DNA of 58,776 nt, taken from Nostoc indistinguendum CM1-VF10. Its GTDB lineage: Bacteria; Cyanobacteriota; Cyanobacteriia; Cyanobacteriales; Nostocaceae. Positions 26,805-35,132 of this stretch are shown in pieces; position 1 is the first letter of the stretch, and the number at the start of each line of letters is the position of its first letter. Below the pieces are notes generated by a model. The model saw only the letters and a list, made by a program, of their open reading frames with translations. It did no database searches and was not told the origin of the DNA. The position numbers were made by a program, and so were the translations under genes. The DNA is taken from positions 1 to 58,776 of the forward strand of contig JAHHHS010000041.1 of the NCBI GenBank assembly GCA_019359215.1. Reading direction: 5' to 3'.

Positions 26805-26813
26805 GAAATAAAT

Positions 26814-27959
26814 ATGGAGAATCTTGCGTATTTGCACCTAGCTTTCGCCTACGAAGACAGTACACCCAGTGAATTGGTCTCCTTCAGTTCTTTGTTTAAC
26901 AAAGCAGCTGCACCAGACTGGAAACGGCTTTCTGGTAGGGCTTGGAAGTATATGTTGCCCCTTGCTCTGTCCTTGTCTATTCTTGGCGCTGTTAGCAGCG
27001 TCATGGCACTGGAAAAAGGCGATCAAGGCCCTTCCGTCAGAAATCTACAACAAAAGTTGAAAACAGCAGGTTTTCATCAAGCTCCAGTTACCCAAGTATA
27101 TGACGTGTCCACAGAAGAATCTGTGCGGCGCTTCCAAAAGGCTGCTGGTTTGCCAGTGGATGGCATTGTTGGAGCAAGAACCCTGCAAAAATTAGAAAGC
27201 TGGCAAGCTAAAAAGCCAAGTACTACGACTACACAAGCTAAAAAAGCCACTGTTGTAAGTACACAAGCCAAAAAGCCCAGCACTACTAGTTCAGCTAGTT
27301 CAGCAACTACCCAGCGCCGTAATTCCAACTACCTTTCTAAGGGGGATGAAGGTGAAAATGTTAGGGCTTTGCAAGAACGCTTAAGAGTCGCAGGCTTTTA
27401 TTACGGGAATGCCACAGGAATATTTGGCCCAATTACCGAAGAAGCTGTCAAGCGGTTCCAAGATGCTTATAAATTAAGCGTTGATGGAGTTGTTGGCCCA
27501 GCAACATTAAGTAAATTGCCAGGAGTTGGCATCGGTGATGGTGAAGAGGCTCCCAAAAAGGAAAAGGTAGCCAATCGAGATAAACTCCGTATAGGCGATC
27601 GCGGTGAGCCAGTTAGAGTTATCCAAGAACAATTGATCCAGGCAGGATATTTAGAGGGAGAGCCAAATGGCTACTATGGCCCCTATACTGCTGATGCTGT
27701 AAAGAGATTTCAGGCAGCTAACTCTTTAGCAGCAAGTGGCGTTGCTGGCCCAACTACCCGAGCTAAGTTATACAGCTCAGTAAATACTGCCCCTAAAAGC
27801 GAATTTAATACCCTGGAAATCCAAACGCGACTACGAGAGCGGGGTTTTTATAAAGGCAAGCTGAACGGTGTAATGGCAGCTGACACCAAAAAAGCGATTA
27901 AACAAGCCCAAGAATTCTACGGCATAAGTCTCAAGGATCTTAAGAGCGGACGCTTTTAA
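26814..27959 (+). CDS. Peptidoglycan-binding protein with repeated PG_binding_1 domains
   Basis: 381 aa. A hydrophobic helix at about 47-64 (MLPLALSLSILGAVSSVMA) after an unusually long polar N-terminus suggests export or anchoring. Three PG_binding_1 domains follow (about 66-128, 173-236 and 257-320, each with GDxGxxVRxLQxxL, FGPxTxxAVKRFQ and DGxVGPxTLxKL patterns), then a fourth degenerate copy (about 330-372). A Lys/Thr-rich linker with repeated QAKKPST units separates the first two. No hydrolase domain is present. The gene is convergent with furA, 132 bases apart. This is the arrangement of alr1690 and furA in Anabaena PCC 7120, where read-through of alr1690 makes an antisense RNA to furA. 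Confidence 0.88.
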   Translation: MENLAYLHLAFAYEDSTPSELVSFSSLFNKAAAPDWKRLSGRAWKYMLPLALSLSILGAVSSVMALEKGDQGPSVRNLQQKLKTAGFHQAPVTQVYDVSTEESVRRFQKAAGLPVDGIVGARTLQKLESWQAKKPSTTTTQAKKATVVSTQAKKPSTTSSASSATTQRRNSNYLSKGDEGENVRALQERLRVAGFYYGNATGIFGPITEEAVKRFQDAYKLSVDGVVGPATLSKLPGVGIGDGEEAPKKEKVANRDKLRIGDRGEPVRVIQEQLIQAGYLEGEPNGYYGPYTADAVKRFQAANSLAASGVAGPTTRAKLYSSVNTAPKSEFNTLEIQTRLRERGFYKGKLNGVMAADTKKAIKQAQEFYGISLKDLKSGRF

Positions 27960-27970
27960 CATCCGCTTTG
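27945..27970 (+). terminator. Weak hairpin at the end of the peptidoglycan-binding gene
   Basis: AGCGGA (27945-27950) can pair with TCCGCT (27962-27967) around an 11-base loop that contains the stop codon. Only a TTTG follows, with no real T-run, so it would be a poor terminator. That fits read-through into the antisense strand of furA. Confidence 0.35.
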
Positions 27971-28091
27971 GTGTTGTTAGTATCACTTCCCAATTTGTTG
28001 CTTGCCTCAAGTAACAGCAAATTACGAACTGCTCAAAATTCCTCTTATTTGGTTAATTTGAGTAGTTTCGTCTTATTTATCCATTCAAGTG

Positions 28092-28547
28092 CTAAAGCGG
28101 CATTAGTGCCCGTTGGCACTTGGGACACACTGCATGGATGGTCATTTGACAGTCAAGCAGGTGGAAACCTTCTTTTTGAGCAGTTTTAGATCCAATTTTT
28201 AAAATTGAGTCATTTTTAAACTCAATAGTTGAGTTGCATCTAACACAAATTAAGTGATGGTGATGATGGGGATAGGGCTGGTTGATCTCATAATGCTTAT
28301 GTCCCTCGCCCAGTTCTAGTTCCCGTAAAATTCCCATCCTGGCCATCAACTTCAAAGTCCGATATATAGTTGACAGACTGATCCCTTCACCATCAGTTTC
28401 TAGTCGCTGATAAAGATCCTCCGCACTCAGATGTTCACCTTGCGGAAGCTCTTGAAAAATGTGTAAAATTGTTTCGCGCTGGGGAGTTAATCGCCAGCCT
28501 CGTTCGTTCAGTTCTGCCTTGAGTGAAGTAGTTGTGTAGACAGTCAT
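28092..28547 (-). CDS. furA: Ferric uptake regulator FurA
   Basis: 151 aa, iron-responsive global repressor. Winged-helix DNA-binding domain (about 1-85: RGWRLTPQRETILHIF, then ISLSTIYRTLKLMARMGIL). Metal-binding hinge YPHHHHHLICVRCNSTIEF with the first CxxC, and a C-terminal dimer domain with a second CxxC (HAVCPKCQ). I chose the ATG at 28547, which gives MTVYTTTSLKAEL, the FurA N-terminus as I recall it from Anabaena. The longer frame uses a TTG. The neighbours (peptidoglycan-binding gene convergent, sigC upstream on the same strand) match the Anabaena furA locus. FurA is known to autoregulate; the AT-rich upstream region has candidate but unproven Fur-like sites (near 28615-28645). Antisense control by the convergent transcript is likely. 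Confidence 0.93.
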   Translation of the reverse strand: MTVYTTTSLKAELNERGWRLTPQRETILHIFQELPQGEHLSAEDLYQRLETDGEGISLSTIYRTLKLMARMGILRELELGEGHKHYEINQPYPHHHHHLICVRCNSTIEFKNDSILKIGSKTAQKEGFHLLDCQMTIHAVCPKCQRALMPL

Positions 28548-28971
28548 ACTAATATTTCTCAACAAAGCCCGTTAATTGAGAATATAACAAATCTTGGGAG
28601 CAATTTGCAACAATCATTGCCTATTGAGAATTATTACGAAATATTTAAAAACAATTCATCAAATCTTGATTAAAATTCAACTAATAACCTGTATTGTATT
28701 TAATTTACATACAGCTAATAGTTAGGATACTTGTAACGATTGCATCCGTTGACTTGGAATTTTAAATGACTGGATTTTGAATTGTTTAGTTTATCCCCAC
28801 TTCAAAATATTTAAGCAAAGCTCTGGGGAAACTCTTGTAAAATTAAATGCAAATAATTTGCTATAAGCTTGTAAAAAGCTTTTGACCTGGGAATCAAATC
28901 ATGGCTTTGTCCGTAGTCATTTGTCAAGTATAGTTTCTAATGACAAATGACAAATGACTAATGACAAATAA
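28548..28971. promoter_or_regulatory. furA promoter region and sigC 3' flank
   Basis: 424 AT-rich bases. The right side of furA (about 28560-28700) must hold its promoter; a stretch resembling TTGAGAATTATTACG near 28623 is a weak Fur-box-like candidate only. Near sigC lies an 11-bp inverted repeat, GTCATTTGTCA (28916-28926) with TGACAAATGAC (28941-28951), which may terminate sigC transcription. No gene is supported. Confidence 0.45.
28940..28967. repeat. Heptameric tandem repeat (ATGACAA)n
   Basis: Four heptamers: ATGACAA, ATGACAA, ATGACTA, ATGACAA. The reverse complement TTGTCAT is a known STRR unit of heterocystous cyanobacteria. It lies four bases past the sigC stop codon and takes part in a hairpin with 28916-28926. 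Confidence 0.8.
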
Positions 28972-30222
28972 CTAACTTAGAGACTCCAAATAGTCGCGGA
29001 TGAGGTTGCGACGCTTGGGTTGGCGTAGCTTTTGCAAAGCCTTGGATTCTATTTGTCGGACTCGTTCCCGTGATAAGTCGAGAGCGCGACCAATTTCTGC
29101 TAAAGAGTAAGGATGACCATCTGCCAAACCAAACCGCATCAAAATTACATCACGTTCGCGGCTAGTCAAATCTGACAGAAGATGATGCAAGTCTCTTTGT
29201 AAAGATTCTCGCATTAACATTTCTTCTGGAGTTACACTGTCAGTTTCGAGTAATTCGCCTAACTCAGTATCTTTATCCTTGCCTACTTTGGTTTCCAAAG
29301 AAACGGAGCGAGGAACCCGCAACAAAACTTCTCGTACTTGGGTCGGTGTCATCTCTAACTCAGTTGCTAAATCTTCTAGAGTAGGAGTGCGACCTTTTTC
29401 TTGAGCAATTTTGCGTTGAGCCTTTTTGATTTTGTTTAACTTTTCGGTAATATGGACAGGGAGGCGGATGGTGCGACTAGAAGTAGCGATCGCCCGTGTA
29501 ATTCCCTGACGAATCCACCAGTAAGCATAGGTACTGAAGCGGTAACCCTTAGTTGGGTCAAATTTTTCTACAGCCCGCTCCAAACCTAGTGTGCCTTCTT
29601 GGACTAAATCTAACAATTCCAAACCACGATTTTGATACTTCTTAGCAACAGACACAACTAGGCGAAGATTTGCCTTAATCATGTGTTCTTTTGCTTGGAG
29701 TCCTTGGGACTGAATTTGCTCCAACTCTTCTACTGTCAACTTAGCAATTTCAGCCCAGCGACGTTTGCCTTCTGCCAGAGTCGGTCTAAGATCCGATACT
29801 ACTATACCAGCAGTGGCAGCCCACCTTTCCAAAGACGGGCGATGTCCTAGTTCTGAGGTTAGACGTTCTTGAACTTCAATTAACCTTTGATAAGGCGAAA
29901 TCACTTCATCCCCTTGCTTTGCAGCGTTAGCAAGCACTATCCGCATCCGCAAGTAACGCTGAACTTTTTGAGCTTCTGAAACCTCTTCATCCCGCCCTAA
30001 CAAGCGAACCCGACCAATTTCCTGAAGATATAGACGTACTAGGTCGGTACTACGACGGTTAGTGTTAGCAGCAAAATTAGCTTGGTCAGCAGCAGCCATT
30101 TCTAGCTCCTGTAGGTCATCTACCGATAACTCACTTTCGTCAACCGTGAGATCCGAGTCCAAAGCCTGGCGGGACTTTTTGGTATTGTAGGGGGCATCTG
30201 CATAAAAAGATGTTGCTGGCAT
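28972..30222 (-). CDS. sigC: Group 2 sigma-70 factor SigC
   Basis: 416 aa from the ATG at 30222; the longer frame begins with TTG. Conserved sigma-70 regions: 1.2 (TDLVRLYLQEIGRVRLL), 2 (KANLRLVVSVAKKYQNRGLELLDLVQEG, RFSTYAYWWIRQGI), 3 (IRLPVHITEKLNKI) and 4 (LTSRERDVILMRFGL, SLAEIGRALDLSRERVRQIE). It has no long group 1 N-terminus, so it is an alternative, non-essential type sigma. The gene order furA-sigC is that of Anabaena PCC 7120, where this gene is sigC; the name rests on that synteny and length. It directs RNA polymerase to stress or nitrogen-status promoters in Anabaena. Confidence 0.88.
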   Translation of the reverse strand: MPATSFYADAPYNTKKSRQALDSDLTVDESELSVDDLQELEMAAADQANFAANTNRRSTDLVRLYLQEIGRVRLLGRDEEVSEAQKVQRYLRMRIVLANAAKQGDEVISPYQRLIEVQERLTSELGHRPSLERWAATAGIVVSDLRPTLAEGKRRWAEIAKLTVEELEQIQSQGLQAKEHMIKANLRLVVSVAKKYQNRGLELLDLVQEGTLGLERAVEKFDPTKGYRFSTYAYWWIRQGITRAIATSSRTIRLPVHITEKLNKIKKAQRKIAQEKGRTPTLEDLATELEMTPTQVREVLLRVPRSVSLETKVGKDKDTELGELLETDSVTPEEMLMRESLQRDLHHLLSDLTSRERDVILMRFGLADGHPYSLAEIGRALDLSRERVRQIESKALQKLRQPKRRNLIRDYLESLS

Positions 30223-30252
30223 AAAGATCGTCTCAATGGCTCCAAGTAACAA

Positions 30253-30782
30253 TAGATTTCGGTCAGCTTTAGATTTCGGTCAGCTATTCAACTGTTGCTA
30301 TTGTTCCCGTGATTTACGATGAACTAACATGGTTGAAGGTTCCATTACAATTTTTTTTAAAATTAACTGTAAAGGTTTCATTGGATACAGCATTACTGAA
30401 CTTAATCGGCTGCTAAACTTTTGATTAAACCAATAGCTATTCAAATCCACGGCTGGGCTTTCAATATTCAAACTACTTAGTTAACATTTCAACCTAGATG
30501 GTTTTAGTAGTAACTTTTGCAACACAGTATAAACATCCTTCAGTGAATGTCATCTTTATAATTGGCATAGTCACCTTTACATGGCTACAAAAGTAATATC
30601 CTGATGATTTACTAATTTTTTCTCAGGATTATTTACGTATAAGTAGAACTAATACATATCGTCGAAGTTATTAGTATTAACTGCAAAAATTCAATCGATA
30701 CGGAGAGTGAGTGACACAAATACTGAGTGACCCGTCCTCTTACGTGTCGGTCTTAAGCTATCAATTTCAACTTGACAGATTA
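30253..30782. promoter_or_regulatory. Long upstream region of sigC
   Basis: 530 bases with no open frame of note, between sigC and the upstream gpsA on the same strand. The length suggests a complex sigC promoter and leader. GTGACACAAA and GAGTGACCCG near 30710-30735 form an imperfect direct repeat (GAGTGA). No riboswitch fold was recognised. Confidence 0.4.
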
Positions 30783-31709
30783 CTAGTAGTTGTATTCTGG
30801 CTTGATATCTCGCAGCATCAGTTCATCAAGTGCTTGCCGGGGTGTGACTTCACCCTGAAGTAACCGATAAACTTGCTCAGTAATTGGAGCAGGAATGTTT
30901 CGTTGCTTGGCTCGTTGCATTAAAACTTGACAAGTGTTCACTCCTTCAGCAGTTCCTTGTAAATTTGCGAGAGTTTCTGTTAGTGACTTACCACCAGCTA
31001 GCTGGTAGCCGACTTGGTAATTGCGGCTTAAGGGACTATTGCAGGTTGCTAACAAATCTCCTAGACCCGATAAACCATAAAATGTTTCCGTCTTTGCACC
31101 CCAGTCGTTACCAATGCGAACCATTTCTGTAAGTCCACGGGTGACTAAAGCAGCTTTGGCATTAGTTCCCAGTTGTAAACCATCGCACACACCGGCTGCG
31201 ATCGCAATGACATTTTTCAGCGTTCCCCCCAATTCCACGCCCAAGGGATCGGGATTGGTATATACCCGGAAACGATGAGATGAAAATACTAACTGCACTA
31301 CTTCCGCAGCCGTGGGAATATTACTGGCTACCACTGTTGCTGCTGGTAACTCTAGTTGAATTTCTTTAGATAAATTAGGCCCAGAAAGGACAACCACTGC
31401 ATGGTTAGGAAATACTGTTTGCCAAATTTGTGACGGCGTGCAGGTGGTTTGGGGGTCTAAACCTTTGGTCGCCGTCACAAAAATTATTTCTGGAGAAAGG
31501 GGGAAAGACTGGACTTGGAAAGCAACATCCCTTACACCAATCATTGAGATAGCAGATACGACTATTTGGACATCTTTTAAAACTGCTAAAGATTGGGAAC
31601 CTTGACGCGACCACACGCGCACCTTATGACCATTGGCTGCGGCGAGATTTGCTAGAGATGCACCCCAAGCACCCGCACCCAGAATTGCTACAGATTTTGG
31701 ATTATTCAT
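30783..31709 (-). CDS. gpsA: NAD(P)H-dependent glycerol-3-phosphate dehydrogenase
   Basis: 308 aa. Reduces dihydroxyacetone phosphate to sn-glycerol-3-phosphate for membrane lipid synthesis. N-terminal Rossmann motif AILGAGAWGASLANLAAANGH, then VTATKGLD, LSGPNLSKEI, the catalytic-lysine region GVELGGTLKNVIAIAAGVCDGL and ETFYGLSGLGDLLATC. All are GpsA signatures. Slightly shorter than E. coli GpsA (339 aa), as is usual in cyanobacteria. It lies 54 bases downstream of lipA on the same strand, so the two may share a transcript. Confidence 0.93.
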   Translation of the reverse strand: MNNPKSVAILGAGAWGASLANLAAANGHKVRVWSRQGSQSLAVLKDVQIVVSAISMIGVRDVAFQVQSFPLSPEIIFVTATKGLDPQTTCTPSQIWQTVFPNHAVVVLSGPNLSKEIQLELPAATVVASNIPTAAEVVQLVFSSHRFRVYTNPDPLGVELGGTLKNVIAIAAGVCDGLQLGTNAKAALVTRGLTEMVRIGNDWGAKTETFYGLSGLGDLLATCNSPLSRNYQVGYQLAGGKSLTETLANLQGTAEGVNTCQVLMQRAKQRNIPAPITEQVYRLLQGEVTPRQALDELMLRDIKPEYNY

Positions 31710-31763
31710 TAATCAACAGTCTCTCCATCACCCAATCACCCCATCCTCTTAGCAATCTAAAAT

Positions 31764-32642
31764 CTAAAATTGACTGCGGGGATAACGTTCCATTAATTCC
31801 CTGACTTGTTCGGCATGATATGAGCTTCTTGTCAAAGGGGAAGAAACAACTTGTAAAAATCCTATTTCTTCACCAAATGCCTTCCAAGCAGCAAATTGTT
31901 CTGGGTTGATAAATTCATTTACTTGCAAGTGTTTTTGACTAGGTTGGAGGTATTGCCCAATTGTCAAAATGTCGCAATCTACAGTTCGTAAGTCTTGCAT
32001 GACTTGGCGAATTTCTACATCAGTTTCACCGAGTCCTACCATGATACCGGATTTGGTGTATGTGCTAGGAGAAAGTTGGCGAGTTCGCTGTAATAATTCT
32101 AATGTGCGATCGTAGTTTCCTTGAGGACGCACCCGGCGATAAAGGCGTGGAACAGTTTCTGTATTGTGGTTTAATACCTCTGGCGCAGCTTGTAGAATTA
32201 ATTCTAGAGCATTCCAATTACCGCACAAGTCAGGAATTAGTACCTCAATTGTGGTGTTGGGTGAAACAGAGCGAACCGCATTAATACAGGCTATAAACTG
32301 AGACGCGCCACCATCTGCCAGATCATCTCGGTTTACAGAAGTAATTACCACATGATTAAGTTTCATGCGGCGAACAGCTTCCGCTAGTTGTGCAGGTTCC
32401 GTAGAGTCTAGTGGTTTGGGTTTTTTCTCAAAATCAATATCGCAGTAGGGACAAGCGCGTGTACAAGCCGGGCCCATAATTAAAAACGTGGCAGTCCCAG
32501 CGTTGAAGCATTCACCAATATTCGGACAGGACGCTTCCTCACAAACTGTATTAAGGGCTAAATCCCGCAAAATGTCTTTAACGTTACCGATGCGCTCACG
32601 CCCAGGTGCTTTTACCCGCAACCAGTCTGGTTTTACAGTCAC
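31764..32642 (-). CDS. lipA: Lipoyl synthase
   Basis: 292 aa radical-SAM enzyme that inserts two sulfur atoms into octanoyl groups on carrier proteins. It has both iron-sulfur cluster motifs: the auxiliary cluster CEEASCPNIGECF near residue 34, and the radical-SAM CTRACPYCDI near residue 60. Later signatures are NHNTETVPRLYRRVRPQGNY, KSGIMVGLGETDVE and SSPLTRSSYHA, the C-terminal RSSY motif that ligates the auxiliary cluster. The length is typical. It is the first gene of the lipA-gpsA pair and is divergent from tRNA-Pro. Confidence 0.95.
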   Translation of the reverse strand: MTVKPDWLRVKAPGRERIGNVKDILRDLALNTVCEEASCPNIGECFNAGTATFLIMGPACTRACPYCDIDFEKKPKPLDSTEPAQLAEAVRRMKLNHVVITSVNRDDLADGGASQFIACINAVRSVSPNTTIEVLIPDLCGNWNALELILQAAPEVLNHNTETVPRLYRRVRPQGNYDRTLELLQRTRQLSPSTYTKSGIMVGLGETDVEIRQVMQDLRTVDCDILTIGQYLQPSQKHLQVNEFINPEQFAAWKAFGEEIGFLQVVSSPLTRSSYHAEQVRELMERYPRSQF

Positions 32643-32778
32643 AATCCGCTTTTACCACTAGAGTTATACAAATTTAATCGTAGCAAGCAAAGCCTTGGGT
32701 GAAGCGATCATATATAGATGTAATTCTGTCATTTGGCACAGGTTGTGATATTCTTAATTTACAATGCCATTTTTATAA

Positions 32779-32852
32779 CGGGATGTAGCGCAGCTTGGTA
32801 GCGCACTTCGTTCGGGACGAAGGGGCCGCTGGTTCGAATCCAGTCATCCCGA
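32779..32852 (+). tRNA. tRNA-Pro (anticodon CGG)
   Basis: 74 bases that fold as a cloverleaf. The acceptor stem is CGGGATG with CATCCCG plus discriminator A. The D arm is GCGCAGCTTGGTAGCGC. The anticodon stem CTTCG/CGAAG holds the loop TTCGGGA, giving anticodon CGG for the CCG codon. The T arm is CTGGTTCGAATCCAG. The 3' CCA is not encoded. Confidence 0.95.
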
Positions 32853-32889
32853 TATTTGTTGTACAGTGTACATTCGCAAATTATTTGAC

Positions 32890-33100
32890 CGTGGCGGCAG
32901 ATTATTTGTCATAACTCATTTCAGAGATGATTTTAAATTTTTTGGATTTGCGCGATCGCTATCTCGAAAAAGGACTCGAAGATGGCATCCTGTGGAAAAT
33001 TAAAAAATTCTTATTAGAACTTGGTGCAGGATTTACTTTTGTTACTTTGATGCTGCACTTAAAACCTTTTTTAACGAACCGCCAAGAGGTTAGAATATCA
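32890..33100. repeat. 211-bp perfect tandem repeat, copy 1
   Basis: Begins CGTGGCGGCAGATT and ends TTAGAATATCA. Identical base for base, as read by eye, to copy 2, which follows with no spacer. The unit length is not a multiple of three, so the coding remnant inside changes frame between copies. The identity implies a very recent duplication or an assembly artefact. Confidence 0.9.
32918..33050 (+). pseudogene. YhcG/DUF1016 nuclease-family fragment (duplicated)
   Basis: Reads ILNFLDLRDRYLEKGLED then ILWKIKKFLLELGAGFTFV. This is the start of the PDDEXK nuclease domain of YhcG/DUF1016 proteins (FLxLxxxYxExxLExAIxxxIxxFLLELGxGFxFV). The preceding FRD is in another frame, so a frameshift splits the fragment. 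Similarity stops after GFTFV, before the catalytic residues. The same remnant is present in the second 211-bp copy (33129-33261). It is non-functional. Confidence 0.65.
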
Positions 33101-33311
33101 CGTGGCGGCAGATTATTTGTCATAACTCATTTCAGAGATGATTTTAAATTTTTTGGATTTGCGCGATCGCTATCTCGAAAAAGGACTCGAAGATGGCATC
33201 CTGTGGAAAATTAAAAAATTCTTATTAGAACTTGGTGCAGGATTTACTTTTGTTACTTTGATGCTGCACTTAAAACCTTTTTTAACGAACCGCCAAGAGG
33301 TTAGAATATCA
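33101..33311. repeat. 211-bp perfect tandem repeat, copy 2
   Basis: Second copy of the unit at 32890-33100. It diverges from copy 1 immediately after ATATCA, where unique sequence (TACGGTTCG) resumes. Confidence 0.9.
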
Positions 33312-33388
33312 TACGGTTCGTGATGCTGTGGAAGAGTTAGGAAGCGTTGCCCTCTAAGCAAAGCACTACCTTGTCTACGCTCCTCTCT

Positions 33389-34171
33389 CTAACTCGAAGC
33401 ACTGGTATAAAATCGCAATGCAAATCGCCAAAACCAAGTGGAAGCGAAAAACAACGCTACTGCTAATATTGCCGCACCTATCAACCAGCTAATTTCACTT
33501 CGACCTAGTAGCGCTTGGGCTGGTACAGTAGTTAAAAAAGCTACTGGCATTACAAAGGTGAAGAAAAAGCGGTAAGCAGTAGGGTATGCTGCAATCGGAT
33601 ATCGTCCAGCTTCCAACAAACCACGCAGGACTTCGGTAACGTTGTATATTTTGACAAACCAGATGCTCATCGCTCCCAGCATAAACCACAGGCTGTACAA
33701 AATCACCAAGCTAAATAATAACGGCAACACACCAAGTAGATAGTTGTCTATCCCTACACCGAGACGTTTACCTGCGTAGCCAATAATAATACTACCAAAG
33801 ACTAGATCCGGCAGTCCCCAAGGTGAAAGGGTATGGGTGGAAAGCCAAAACTGACTGCGGATAGGTTTTAATAATATAAAGTCTAAAGTGCCTTCTTGGA
33901 CATGGCGGACAATGCGATTCAAGTTCGACGCTAGAAAAGTAGCAGAAAATCCTTGTAGTAAAGTAAAAATTCCTAGAACTACTAAAGCTGCATCCCATGA
34001 CCAGCCACTAAAAGTGTAGCCAGTCCGGTAAAACAAGAATAGTCCAAAGAGACTGCCTGCAAGATTTCCCAAGCTGCTGAGGGTAGCTATGAAAAAGTTA
34101 ATCCGATACTCTAACTCTGCTGCGATCGCAGCACCCCAAAATAGTCTTAGTACTTTCAAATATCTTTGCAT
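33389..34171 (-). CDS. ABC-2 type transporter permease (DUF990 family)
   Basis: About 260 aa with six membrane segments. The opening FWGAAIAAELEYRINFFIATL and the later RHVQEGTLDFILLKPI and LRGLLEAGRYPIAAYP are diagnostic of the ABC2_membrane_6 (DUF990) exporters. It would work with an ATPase and usually a second permease; neither is adjacent in the window. The start at 34171 (MQRYLKVLRLF) is preferred over the longer frame from 34189. Substrate unknown. Confidence 0.85.
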   Translation of the reverse strand: MQRYLKVLRLFWGAAIAAELEYRINFFIATLSSLGNLAGSLFGLFLFYRTGYTFSGWSWDAALVVLGIFTLLQGFSATFLASNLNRIVRHVQEGTLDFILLKPIRSQFWLSTHTLSPWGLPDLVFGSIIIGYAGKRLGVGIDNYLLGVLPLLFSLVILYSLWFMLGAMSIWFVKIYNVTEVLRGLLEAGRYPIAAYPTAYRFFFTFVMPVAFLTTVPAQALLGRSEISWLIGAAILAVALFFASTWFWRFALRFYTSASS

Positions 34172-34320
34172 CTTGCACCTATAACCCAAAATGTATCATC
34201 TGTCACTATGATTTTAAAGATTACACAATAAATTTACGTAAATTTAATATTACTTTTTATTCAAGAAAATTGCTAAACGTTAAGATGTTGTGGATCTATT
34301 GTTAAAAGGTCAGAAATTCT

Positions 34321-34416
34321 ATGCATCTGGATTTACCAGAACTAATGGAATTACTTGTCTCTTTTGGGACATAAGCAATTGTCTTTGCTGAATCTGGCTT
34401 GTTAATTGGTATATTT
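34321..34416 (+). pseudogene. DedA-family N-terminal fragment
   Basis: Reads MHLDLPELMELLVSFGT, a TAA, then AIVFAESGLLIGIF. This is the conserved start of DedA membrane proteins (W/GxxAIVFAESGLLIGFFLPGD). It stops after about 32 codons and carries an in-frame stop, so it is a stub. It lies just upstream of exoD, which may use the old dedA promoter (inference). Confidence 0.7.
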
Positions 34417-34448
34417 ATTTACTTAATTTTGCTAAATATTGGTGATAA

Positions 34449-35072
34449 ATGGCTAGACTATCTAACGAATTAGACCGTTATTTTTTTGAGGAAGACCGAC
34501 CATCAAAAGTAACTTTGGCAGAGATTCTATTGTTAGCAAAAGAAAGAATTTTTGGATTTTTGCTGGTTATCCTGTCTTTACCTTCCGCTTTGCCAGTTCC
34601 AGCACCGGGATACTCAACTCCTTTCGGCATCTTGATTTTTCTGTTAGCGATACAGCTAATTGTCGGTGCCAAAACCCCTTGGCTACCCAAGCGGATGATG
34701 AATCATTCTATGCAACTTACAACAGTTCAGAAGTTTTTGAAGGCAGGGATTCCTTGGTTAAAAAGAATTGAAGCGATCGCTCGTCCTCGTTTAGGCTACA
34801 TCTGTACTACTTTACCAGGTAGAGTAACCATTGGTATAGTGATCGCCTTGATGGCAATTTCCATGATGATTCCGATTCCAGGAACTAATACCCTGCCAGC
34901 AATGGGAGTTTTTGTAACTAGCTTTGGCTTATCGGAAGATGATGGCGCTATTAGCCTGGTTGGTTTAGTTATGTGTGTGATGGGGGCAGCGTTGACTACT
35001 TCCATACTGTTGGCATTGATTTGGGGTGGTTCTAGTCTTCTTGACATTATCAAGACTTGGCTAGGTCGTTAA
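34449..35072 (+). CDS. exoD: ExoD-family exopolysaccharide synthesis protein
   Basis: 207 aa. Contains the ExoD signature FGFLLVILSLPSALPVPAPG, then FGILIFLLAIQLIVG and the C-terminal MIPIPGTNTLPAMGVFVTSFGL. Three to four membrane helices (about 37-55, 58-75, 128-145 and 170-195). In rhizobia ExoD affects exopolysaccharide output and nodule invasion; in cyanobacteria the role is inferred. Preceded by a dedA stub. A 177-aa membrane protein gene follows after 60 bases on the same strand. Confidence 0.85.
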   Translation: MARLSNELDRYFFEEDRPSKVTLAEILLLAKERIFGFLLVILSLPSALPVPAPGYSTPFGILIFLLAIQLIVGAKTPWLPKRMMNHSMQLTTVQKFLKAGIPWLKRIEAIARPRLGYICTTLPGRVTIGIVIALMAISMMIPIPGTNTLPAMGVFVTSFGLSEDDGAISLVGLVMCVMGAALTTSILLALIWGGSSLLDIIKTWLGR

Positions 35073-35132
35073 ATAGCAAAAATATTACTTGAGGAGAATG
35101 ACACACGAACATCAGAGGTTGATAATATCACG

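Larger units (their letters stand above)
32853..33388. other. Region after tRNA-Pro filled by a tandem duplication
   Basis: About 535 bases holding two 211-bp copies (see the repeat entries), preceded by a palindrome TTGTACAGTGTACA. A short tail follows (33312-33388) that reads RDAVEELGSVAL in one frame, which I cannot assign. No intact gene is supported. Confidence 0.6.

Noticed and set aside
28615..28645. Fur box in the furA promoter
   Set aside because: Only a weak AT-rich match; not strong enough to list as a site of its own.
32890..33311. Tandem repeat as CRISPR array
   Set aside because: Only two 211-bp adjacent copies with no spacers; a plain duplication.
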